51,375 bases of DNA. Origin: Solirubrobacterales bacterium (lineage in GTDB: Bacteria; Actinomycetota; Thermoleophilia; Solirubrobacterales; 70-9). This document shows, in pieces, positions 20,705 through 28,626 of the stretch; the stretch's first letter is position 1; every line of letters starts with the position of its first letter. The position numbers were made by a program, and so were the translations under genes. The notes beneath the pieces were generated by a model. It was given only the letters and a program-made list of their open reading frames with translations, did no database searches and was not told the DNA's origin. The stretch is from positions 1 through 51,375 of the forward strand of contig JAUQWL010000091.1 of the NCBI GenBank assembly GCA_030835185.1. Direction: 5' to 3'.

Positions 20705-20941
20705 ATGAAGACAGCGGTCTCGATTCCGGATGATCTCTTCGCCCAGGCGGATCGGCTGGCTGATCGGCTGGGCAAGAGCCGCAGCGAGGTCTACCGCGAG
20801 GCTTTGGCCGACTATGTGGCCCGCCGTGAGCCGGGGGCGGTTACCAGGGCGCTCGATGAAGTCGCTGAGGATCTCGAAGCCGACCGGGACGCCTTCAGCG
20901 ATGAAGCTGCCCGCCGGACGCTCGGGCATTCCGAATGGTGA
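20705..20941 (+). CDS. Ribbon-helix-helix antitoxin (MazE/CopG-type)
   Basis: MKTAVSIPDDLFAQADRLADRLGKSRSEVYREALADYVARRE is a typical RHH domain; overlaps the downstream toxin by 7 nt. Confidence 0.88.
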   Translation: MKTAVSIPDDLFAQADRLADRLGKSRSEVYREALADYVARREPGAVTRALDEVAEDLEADRDAFSDEAARRTLGHSEW

Positions 20942-21282
20942 CAAGCCAGGGCGATGTCTGCTGGGCATCGCTGGAGGATCCGCTCGGATCGGGACCAGGT
21001 TTCCGTCGGCCTGTCGTGGTCGTCCAGGGGGATGAATTCAACGCCAGCCGAATCGCCACGACCGTGATCGTTCCGTTGACGAGCAATCTGCGATTGGCGG
21101 ACGCACCCGGAAATGTTTTGCTGCCGACCGTGCGCACAGGTTTGTCCAAGGATTCCGTGGCGAACGTCTCCCAGATCCTCAGCATTGACCGGAGCCTGCT
21201 CGAAGAGCGCGTCGGTCGCCTCTCGGCGAACGACCTGCTTCTGGTTCTGGCCGGCATTGATCTCGTGCTCGGGCGGGCGTAA
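20935..21282 (+). CDS. MazF/PemK-family toxin (mRNA interferase)
   Basis: GDVCWASLEDPLGSGPGFRRPVVVVQGDEFN, TTVIVPLTSNLR, GLSKDSVANVSQILSIDRSLLEERVG. Confidence 0.92.
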   Translation: MVTSQGDVCWASLEDPLGSGPGFRRPVVVVQGDEFNASRIATTVIVPLTSNLRLADAPGNVLLPTVRTGLSKDSVANVSQILSIDRSLLEERVGRLSANDLLLVLAGIDLVLGRA

Positions 21283-21299
21283 GGCCGGTGATACAAGTT

Positions 21300-21510
21300 G
21301 AGCACAGTCGACACGTCATACGAGCGCCAGGTGACCATTCCCCTCGCTGACTGCCCCGGCAGGGAGGCCGGGACAATGCTGACCGTGGCTTGAACGTCGC
21401 GACCGGGACCCGGTTGCTGCCACGGCTCGTCGCCCGACAGGTCGTTGCGGGTGATGATCGCCGGCTCATGAGTGGTTTCGACCTGATCCAGAAGCCAGGA
21501 GGGCCGCCAG
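21300..21510 (-). pseudogene. Possible coding remnant
   Basis: Minus-frame peptide WLLDQVETTHEPAIITRNDLSGDEPWQQPGPGRDVQATVSIVPASLPGQSARGMVTWRSYDVSTVLNLY reads protein-like but has no intact ORF context. Confidence 0.3.
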
Positions 21511-21516
21511 CCGCAT

Positions 21517-22622
21517 CTACACCCTTTCGAACGGGAGTAGGTGACTGACCTGAGGTTCGGGTGCCCAGTCGGTTTGGGAGTCGACCCTTGGTCCGCTGGT
21601 GAGTCGGACCGCTTCACCGCCTTCTGCAGACACCGCATAGAGGTCTCCGGCGTCGAATACGGAGCCCATGGAATAGGCGAGCCACTCAGCGTCTGGCGAC
21701 CAGGTGGGGTCGAAGGGGCAGTCGGGTGCCTCGCCAGCGCAGGCGGCTACCGCTTCGCCGGGAGAGCCGTCCACTACCCCCGTGAAAAGCTCGCCGCCCT
21801 CTCCAGCATCGACGACGCCGGCCCACCGGTCGTCCCGGGCCACCCAGCCGAATGCAGCCTGAGGGCCGCAGCGGGAGCCGGGACAGAAGTCGACCCGGTT
21901 CAGAGTGCGGTCGCGTTGCCGGAACTCGAAGATCCCGTCTTTCCGGCTCGGAAAGGAGTTCGACAGAAAAATGTTCAAGCCATCGGCCGACCAGGTCGGT
22001 CCGGATGCCGGCTGAAAGCCTTTCGGAAATCGAGAAGCTGTTCTTTCCCGTTCGTGAGATCAGGCAGGACGACTTCCGTGCCGTTCTCCGGACCACGTTC
22101 GTAGACCCTCAGGGATCCCGGACGGCGACCGCCCGGAGCCCAGGATGGACCGTGCTCACCTTCGCATTTGGGCGGTATGCAATCGGTCACTGGTTTCGCT
22201 CCGTTGCCGTTCCTGCCAAGCACCCAGAGGCGTGAAGCCGGCGGTTCATCCTGCAGGATGGTCATGCGGGAGAAAGCGATGCGTTTTCCATCCGGGGATC
22301 AGGTCGGACCGAGATCGACTCCGGGCCCGCTGGTCAGCGAGCGCTCCTCTTGATTCTTGAGCGACAGCGTGAAGATGTCCGCGTCCGCAGGCAGATAGAC
22401 ATCAGCAGGAGCGAGAACCGCGCCGGGGGTGGCCCTCGAGAAAGCGATGCTCCCGGTTTCGGGCCGCCCGCTTGAATCGACAGAGTCCTGTCCGTCAGAT
22501 CTGCAGCCGGCGCCGGCTACGGTGGCGATCAGCAGGGGTGCAAAGGGGAAGAAGCCGAAACGGACAGTGCCCACCGATATCGCGCCTGACTGCCGAGTCT
22601 CGGTGTCATCCTCCGTGAACAT
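21517..22622 (-). pseudogene. Decayed TolB/PD40-type beta-propeller lipoprotein
   Basis: N-terminal lipobox-like LLIATVAGAGC. In-frame TGA replaces Trp in the T(W)SPDGKRIAFSR motif at 22299-22301. A frameshift near 22020 separates ...LPDLTNGKEQLLDFRK from GFQPASGPTWSADGLNIFLSN. Confidence 0.85.
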
Positions 22623-22706
22623 ACGTCAAGTCCTCCTCGCCTGAAGTGGGCTCGAGCGTAGAGCATTCCGAAACACCCTCGAAACCGTGGTCAGGATCAA
22701 GAGCGT

Positions 22707-22756
22707 GACCGGGGATACCTCCGACGACGTTTCGGGTCGAGGGGGCAGTACCCCGA
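22707..22756 (-). repeat. Right copy of the inverted intergenic repeat
   Basis: The reverse complement reads TCGGGGTACTGCCCCCTCGACCCGAAACGTCGTCGGAGGTATCCCCGGTC. Confidence 0.9.
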
Positions 22757-22831
22757 CCTCGCCAGCGGTGGCCGAAACACGGGAGTGGGACCGAGCCGGG
22801 AATCGGGTGCGGCCGATAGGCTGCGACCCCG

Positions 22832-24517
22832 ATGACCCGTGTCTCGCGCACACTGCTGCCCACCCTGAAGGATCCGCCCGCAGACGCGGAGGCGATCAGC
22901 CACCGGCTTCTGGTCCGGGCCGGCATGGTCCGCCAGATGGGTGCCGGCCTCTGGACCTGGCTTCCGGCCGGGCTCCGGGTGCATCGCAAGGTCGAGCAGA
23001 TCCTCCGCGAGGAGATGGAGCTGGCCGGGGCCGCGGAGGTCTCGATGCCGGTCCTTCAGCCCTCCGACCCCTGGGAGAAGACAGGCCGCTACGGCATCGA
23101 GGAACTGTTCAAGCTGGAGGATCGCAAAGGCTCGCCGATGGTCCTGGCGATGACTCACGAAGAATGTGTCACCGGCCACATCGCCAAGGAGGTCCGTTCC
23201 TACCGGGACCTGCCGAAGATCCTTTTCCAGCTTCAGGTCAAGGAGCGCGATGAACCACGGCCGAGGGCCGGTGTGCTCCGAACCCGTGAGTTCCTGATGA
23301 AGGACGCATACAGCTTCGACCGCGACCTCGAGGGGCTCGACGCCAGCTACGCGGCGATGACCGCCGCCTACGACCGGATCTTCGACCGGACCGGCCTGCG
23401 CTGGTACCGGGTCGAGAGCGACGTCGGCATGATGGGCGGCCTGGGCGCTCACGAGTACATGGCGCCGTGCGAGGCCGGGGAAGACACGGTCGTCATCGCT
23501 CCCGGGTATGCGGCGAACCTCGAAATCGCATCGGCAGCCCCGCCGAAGATCGAACTCCCGCCCGCTCTGCCTGCTCCCGAGGAGATCGAAACCCCTGGAT
23601 TGAAGACGGTGGCGGAAGTCTCGGAGAGCCTGGGCGTGCAGCCGGGGGCCTTGATCAAGTCGGTACCGATGGTCAGCGACGACGGCGAGATGGTCCTGGT
23701 CCTGGTCCGCGGTGACGACCAGGTCAACCCGGTGAAACTCGCTAACGCGCTCGGCTTTGCCGCGCGCCCGGCCCGGGAGGACGAGATCGAAGAAAAGCTC
23801 GGTCCCCCGGGGTTCATCGGGCCGGCCGGTGCTTCGCTCAGAGTGGTCAAGGACTTCGCCGTCAGGGGTTCGGGTCTGATCGCCGGGGCCAACCGGCTGG
23901 ACCTCCACCTGCGCGGGGTCGAGCCGGGTCGTGACTTCGAATTCGAGGAAGCCGACATCCGTATGGTCAGGTCCGGCGATCTGACCGACGACGGACATGA
24001 AGTCACGCTCGAAGCAGCGATCGAGGTCGGCAACATCTTCAAGCTGGGTACGCGATACAGCGAACCGCTGGGTGCGACCTACCTCGACGAAAACGGCAAC
24101 GAGAACGCGATTGAGATGGGCAGCTACGGAATCGGGCCGGCGAGGATCGCCGCCGCCGCGGCCGAACAGCTCAGCGACGAAAAGGGCCTCTGCTGGCCGG
24201 CGTCGCTCGCCCCGTGGCAGGTCCACCTGGTTTCGCTTGCCAAGGCCGGCGAATCCGAGCGTGCGAGCGCCGATCGCCTCTACGAAGAACTTGAGCAGGC
24301 CGGCGTCGAAGTGCTCTACGACGATCGCGATGCCGGTCCGGGTCAGAAGCTGACCGACGCCGAACTGATCGGTTGCCCGCTGAGGGTCGTGGTCGGCAGG
24401 CGCGGGCTGGCGGATGGTATTTACGAGGCCTCGGAACGCGGCAGCGGTGAGGAACACCGCATTCCGGTCGACGGGGGCCCCGCGGAAATCGCCCGTCTCT
24501 CCGGCACCCTGGCCTGA
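22832..24517 (+). CDS. proS: Prolyl-tRNA synthetase with YbaK-like insertion domain
   Basis: SHRLLVRAGMVRQMGAGLWTWLPAGLRV, FQLQVKERDEPRPRAGVLRTREFLMKDAYSF, EMGSYGIGPARI. Confidence 0.96.
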   Translation: MTRVSRTLLPTLKDPPADAEAISHRLLVRAGMVRQMGAGLWTWLPAGLRVHRKVEQILREEMELAGAAEVSMPVLQPSDPWEKTGRYGIEELFKLEDRKGSPMVLAMTHEECVTGHIAKEVRSYRDLPKILFQLQVKERDEPRPRAGVLRTREFLMKDAYSFDRDLEGLDASYAAMTAAYDRIFDRTGLRWYRVESDVGMMGGLGAHEYMAPCEAGEDTVVIAPGYAANLEIASAAPPKIELPPALPAPEEIETPGLKTVAEVSESLGVQPGALIKSVPMVSDDGEMVLVLVRGDDQVNPVKLANALGFAARPAREDEIEEKLGPPGFIGPAGASLRVVKDFAVRGSGLIAGANRLDLHLRGVEPGRDFEFEEADIRMVRSGDLTDDGHEVTLEAAIEVGNIFKLGTRYSEPLGATYLDENGNENAIEMGSYGIGPARIAAAAAEQLSDEKGLCWPASLAPWQVHLVSLAKAGESERASADRLYEELEQAGVEVLYDDRDAGPGQKLTDAELIGCPLRVVVGRRGLADGIYEASERGSGEEHRIPVDGGPAEIARLSGTLA

Positions 24518-25170
24518 TGGGCAAAGCGGCTCCGTTCGGCAGAGGCAGGACCCGCAGGCTTTTCGGCCTCGATCGCAGCGCCCCCGAGCCCACGGCCACG
24601 CGTTCAGGCCAGCCGCTGCGGCCGTTCACCCTGCCGAATCTGGTCGGCTTCGTCCGGCTTCTGCTGATCCCCGTCTTCCTGGTTGTCGCCTTCGAGAGCG
24701 GCGACGGGACCTCCTGGGTGGCGGCGGGCATCTTCTGGGTGATTTCTGCCGGCGACTACCTCGACGGGCTTCTGGCGCGGATCACCGGCCAGTACAGCCG
24801 GCTCGGAGCCCTGCTCGATCCGGTCGTCGACCGCCTGGCGATCCTCTCCGGCGTGGTCGTCTGCTGGCATTTCGAGCTGTTGCCCAGATGGCTCCTCCTG
24901 CTGCTGGCCCTGCGTGAACTGGCCACCCTGCTGCTCGCCCGCTGGGGGCTCAGCCACGGGGTGGACATCGAGGTCAACTGGTTCGGTCGCATGGCCGTCT
25001 TCCCGGTCATGTCGGCGATCTTCTTCGCCATGGTCTGGCCCGGCTGGTTTCCGACGACCCTGCTGGTCATCGGCGTCGTCATGGCGATCATGGCGACCGT
25101 GCTCTATGCACGGGTCGGCCGCGACCGCATACGGGAGGCCCGGGAAGCGGCAGATCCCGCCCAACAGTAA
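24517..25170 (+). CDS. CDP-alcohol phosphatidyltransferase family protein
   Basis: DYLDGLLARITGQYSRLGALLDPVVDRL matches the CDP-alcohol phosphatidyltransferase motif. Confidence 0.92.
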   Translation: MGKAAPFGRGRTRRLFGLDRSAPEPTATRSGQPLRPFTLPNLVGFVRLLLIPVFLVVAFESGDGTSWVAAGIFWVISAGDYLDGLLARITGQYSRLGALLDPVVDRLAILSGVVVCWHFELLPRWLLLLLALRELATLLLARWGLSHGVDIEVNWFGRMAVFPVMSAIFFAMVWPGWFPTTLLVIGVVMAIMATVLYARVGRDRIREAREAADPAQQ

Positions 25171-25199
25171 AGCAGTAGTTGAAGGTTAGGCTTCGCGCG

Positions 25200-25205
25200 T
25201 ATAAT
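25200..25205 (+). promoter_or_regulatory. Putative -10 TATAAT, 7 nt before ATG at 25213
   Basis: cgcgTATAATggcccccATG. The ORF-track start at 25204 lies inside this hexamer. Confidence 0.65.
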
Positions 25206-25212
25206 GGCCCCC

Positions 25213-25689
25213 ATGGCGACGTCGCACTGTCCCGAATGCGGGCACATCAATCCGGAGGCAGCCAACTACTGCCAGAAATGCGGCACGTTCATCGGCATCC
25301 GCGAGGGCGGAAGCGACGAGCCGACCACCACCACCTACCGGGTGGGCGAGACCGGGGAGATCGAGGCGATCGACATCGACGCCGAGATCGAGCTGGCCGG
25401 AGCCGCACTGGTCATCAGGAGCGGAGGCGGCCGGGCGGGGGAGAGCTTTCCGATGAGCGAGGACCGTCTGGCGATCGGACGCAGTCCCGAAGCCGGGGTC
25501 TTCCTCGACGATGTCACCGTTTCAAGGAACCACGCCCTTCTTGTCACCCGCCAGGACGGCACATACATCGATGATCTCGGATCGCTCAACGGCACCTACG
25601 TGAACCGCAGTCGCATCGAGTCGCAGAAGCTCGAAGACGGCGATGAGATCCAGGTCGGCAAGTACAAACTCAGCTACCTGGAGAAGTGA
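25213..25689 (+). CDS. Zinc-ribbon plus FHA domain protein, GarA/OdhI-like
   Basis: N-terminal CPECGHINPEAANYCQKCG, then TTTTYRVGE, then FHA core FLDDVTVSRNHALL..LGSLNGTYVNRSRI..DGDEIQVGKYKL. Confidence 0.9.
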   Translation: MATSHCPECGHINPEAANYCQKCGTFIGIREGGSDEPTTTTYRVGETGEIEAIDIDAEIELAGAALVIRSGGGRAGESFPMSEDRLAIGRSPEAGVFLDDVTVSRNHALLVTRQDGTYIDDLGSLNGTYVNRSRIESQKLEDGDEIQVGKYKLSYLEK

Positions 25690-26438
25690 TGGCCGTCTCC
25701 GACCGCAGGGAGGCCGCCCAGGTCACGGACGCCCCGCCGGCCCGGCCGCGCAAGGCGTTGACCATAGGTGCCGTGGCGACCGTGCTGAGCAAGGAGTTCG
25801 ACGACGTGTCGATCTCCAAGATCCGCTACCTCGAAGACCAGAAGCTGGTCTCTCCCCGCCGGACGGCCGGGGGATACAGGCTCTACAGCCAGGCCGATGT
25901 CGACCGGCTCCGCACCATCCTGCGACTCCAGCGAGATGAGTTTCTGCCGCTGCGGGTGATCCGTCAGGAGCTTTCCGGCGGTCCCTCCATCAGCGGGCTC
26001 TCAAGCGGCACGGGCAGCCCGAACACATCACGCCGGGCGAAGCTGATCGGCACGAGCAGCTCCCGTTTCAGCCTTGAAGACGTGACCGAGGAAACCGGCG
26101 CCTCCGCCGAGTTCATCGGCGAGCTCGCTGAATTCGGCCTGGTCGAACCGCGGATCGAAGGTGGCGCCAGAATCTACGACGAAACCGACGTCGAGATCGT
26201 CCGCGCGGCGAACGAACTCGCCAAGTCCGGCGTCGGTGCGCGCAACCTCCGCCTGTTCAAGACTTCAGCCGACCGGGAGGTTCAGCTGATCGAAGCGCTT
26301 CTTGCCCCGAAATTCGCCTCGCGCAACCCGCAGCGCCGCAAGGAGGCAACCGAAACTCTCGAACGCATGGCTTCGGTCCTGAGTGAACTCAAGCACGCGT
26401 TGCTGGTTCGGGACCTCCGACGTCTCTCCCGCAGCTGA
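25689..26438 (+). CDS. MerR-family regulator, FtsR-like
   Basis: LTIGAVATVLSKEFDDVSISKIRYLEDQKLVSPRRTAGGYRLYSQADVDRL; adjacent to the GarA-like FHA gene as in other actinobacteria. Start could be 25686. Confidence 0.88.
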   Translation: MAVSDRREAAQVTDAPPARPRKALTIGAVATVLSKEFDDVSISKIRYLEDQKLVSPRRTAGGYRLYSQADVDRLRTILRLQRDEFLPLRVIRQELSGGPSISGLSSGTGSPNTSRRAKLIGTSSSRFSLEDVTEETGASAEFIGELAEFGLVEPRIEGGARIYDETDVEIVRAANELAKSGVGARNLRLFKTSADREVQLIEALLAPKFASRNPQRRKEATETLERMASVLSELKHALLVRDLRRLSRS

Positions 26439-26446
26439 GCAGCGGC

Positions 26447-26968
26447 ATGCCTTCAGTCACCAGGAAACGACTGCTGGCCGCACCGCCCGAGGAGGTATTC
26501 GACCTGATCTCAGACCCTCGCCGTCTCACCGAGTGGTGGCCGCGGGTCGTCCGGGTCGAGGACGTCGCCGGCCGGCCCGGTGCCGAACGAACCCGGTGGA
26601 CCAACGTACTGGCCGCCGATTCCGGCCGCAAGCTCAGGCTCGACTACTGCTGCCTGGCCTCCAGCCGCCCGCGGAGGTACGAGTGGGAGCACGAACTCCA
26701 GGGCACACCGTTCGCCGAGCACATGCTCAGTCAGACGACCGAGATCCTGCTGGAACCGGCCTCTGGAGGCACGGCGGTGAAGACAACCTCGACCCACACC
26801 CTGAGGGGGACCGCCAGGCTGGCCGGCTTCGCGATGAAAAGAAGCCAGAAAGACATGCTCGAGGCCGCCCTGAACCGGCTCGAGCAGCTGTTCGCGGCCG
26901 AAGTCGAAGGCACCGGCGGGGGCGGCGCCGGGCCGGTCTCCGGGGATACACCGGCCGACCGCAACTGA
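26447..26968 (+). CDS. SRPBCC (START-like) family protein
   Basis: TRKRLLAAPPEEVFDLISDPRRLTEWWPRV is a typical SRPBCC N-terminus. Confidence 0.82.
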   Translation: MPSVTRKRLLAAPPEEVFDLISDPRRLTEWWPRVVRVEDVAGRPGAERTRWTNVLAADSGRKLRLDYCCLASSRPRRYEWEHELQGTPFAEHMLSQTTEILLEPASGGTAVKTTSTHTLRGTARLAGFAMKRSQKDMLEAALNRLEQLFAAEVEGTGGGGAGPVSGDTPADRN

Positions 26969-28602
26969 TGGCGGATCCACGCCGCGATACGCGATGGTGG
27001 GGTTGGGGGGACCCTTCCGAGACGACCGTCCTTTCGGCCGGCGCGGAGAACCTGCTCGCCGAAGCGGGTATCGAGGTCGCCGCGGTCCGGCCGGTTCCTT
27101 CGATGGAAACGATCAGGCTGCCGGAGGCCAATCCGGTTCCCGATGCGGTCGCCGGAGCCGCCGGCAGCAGGAACGTGTCCGTCCTCGACGAGGACCGCCT
27201 GCGCCACTCCGGCGGACAGAGCTACGCCGATCTGACCGAGCGCCGCTCGGGCGTACCCGGTCTCGCCCCCGACGCTGTGGTGACGATCGACTCGGCATCC
27301 CGGTTGCTGCCGCTGCTCGAATCCTGCGCAAAGAACGGGGTGGCTGTCATTCCGTTCGGTGGCGGCACCAGCGTGGTCGGCGGGGTTGTCCCGGAGCGGA
27401 ACGGCTTCGACTCCGTGATCAGTCTCGACATGGCCGGCCTGCGTTCCGCCGAACTCGATCCGACTTCAATGACAGCCCGGCTCGGAGCCGGCCTGCGCGG
27501 CCCCGAAGCCGAAGCGCTGCTGGCCAGGGCAGGATTCACCCTGGGTCACTTCCCGCAGTCATTCGAGTACGCGACGATCGGCGGTTTCGCCGCAACCCGA
27601 TCTGCCGGGCAGGCGTCAAGCGGCTACGGGCGTTTCGACTCGCTGGTCAGCTCGATCCGCCTGGTCGCGCCCGCCGGAGAACTCTCCACGCTGGAGACGC
27701 CGCACTCCGCGATCGGTCCGTCGCTGAGGGAGCTCGTCGTCGGTTCAGAGGGGGCCTTCGGCGTGATCCCGGACGTGGATGTAAGGATCCGGCCGCTGCC
27801 GGAAGCCAAGCGGTACGAAGCGTGGCTGGCCGAAGACTTCGAAGCCGGTAACCAGATCGTCCGCGGGCTGGCCCAGCGCGACCGGCTGCCGACCATAGCC
27901 CGGGTTTCCGATCCGGAAGAGACAGCTGTTTCACTGGGCATGTCCGGTCCTTCGGGAATCGCCGGAGACGCCTTCAGGCGCTACCTGAAGCTGCGTGGAA
28001 AAAGCAGTGGCTCGTTGATGATCATCGGCCTCGAAGGGACCTCCGCCCGGGTCCGGGACGACCGGCGCGAGCTGGCCCGCTCGCTGCGGGCAGGCGGGGC
28101 AATCCCGCTGGGCCAGTCGGCGGGCAGGAGCTGGTCGAAGGCCCGCTTCCACGGCCCCTATCTGCGCGAGGCTCTGCTCGACCGGGGGCTCGTGGTCGAT
28201 ACGCTCGAGACGGCCCAGCAGTGGAGCCGCCATCGCGGGCTCTACGAATCGGTCAGGGCGGCGATCAGGTCGGAGCTCGACTCCCTCGGCGTGGCCGGGG
28301 TGGTCATGTGTCACCTCTCGCACGCCTACCCTGACGGTGCCTCTCTCTATTTCACGGTGATCGCATCACCCGGGTCCGACGGCGGGCTTGCCTGCTGGAA
28401 GCGGATCAAGGGGGCCGCCAGCCGGGCGATCCAGGCCGGCGGAGGCACGCTGTCGCATCATCACGCCACGGGACGCGATCACCAGCCATATCTGGAGGGA
28501 GAGATAGGCGCGCTGGGCATCGACACGCTTCGGGCGGTCAAGGAGAGGTTGGATCCCACTGGAATCATGAATCCAGGCTGCCTGATCCCGCTGTCCGCCT
28601 GA
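26968..28602 (+). CDS. FAD-linked oxidase, alkyldihydroxyacetonephosphate synthase (AGPS)-like
   Basis: ATG at 26968; VIPFGGGTSVVGGVVPE, GYGRFDSLV, GTLSHHHATGRDHQPYL, RLDPTGIMNPGCL. Confidence 0.85.
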   Translation: MADPRRDTRWWGWGDPSETTVLSAGAENLLAEAGIEVAAVRPVPSMETIRLPEANPVPDAVAGAAGSRNVSVLDEDRLRHSGGQSYADLTERRSGVPGLAPDAVVTIDSASRLLPLLESCAKNGVAVIPFGGGTSVVGGVVPERNGFDSVISLDMAGLRSAELDPTSMTARLGAGLRGPEAEALLARAGFTLGHFPQSFEYATIGGFAATRSAGQASSGYGRFDSLVSSIRLVAPAGELSTLETPHSAIGPSLRELVVGSEGAFGVIPDVDVRIRPLPEAKRYEAWLAEDFEAGNQIVRGLAQRDRLPTIARVSDPEETAVSLGMSGPSGIAGDAFRRYLKLRGKSSGSLMIIGLEGTSARVRDDRRELARSLRAGGAIPLGQSAGRSWSKARFHGPYLREALLDRGLVVDTLETAQQWSRHRGLYESVRAAIRSELDSLGVAGVVMCHLSHAYPDGASLYFTVIASPGSDGGLACWKRIKGAASRAIQAGGGTLSHHHATGRDHQPYLEGEIGALGIDTLRAVKERLDPTGIMNPGCLIPLSA

Positions 28603-28626
28603 GCGCGCACGGGAGCCGGCCCCGGA

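Noticed and set aside
22697-24457. 586-aa minus-strand ORF
   Set aside because: Antisense to proS in a mirrored codon frame; no recognisable domain.
25204-25212. ORF-track start of the FHA protein at 25204
   Set aside because: This ATG overlaps the TATAAT hexamer; ATG at 25213 is better placed.
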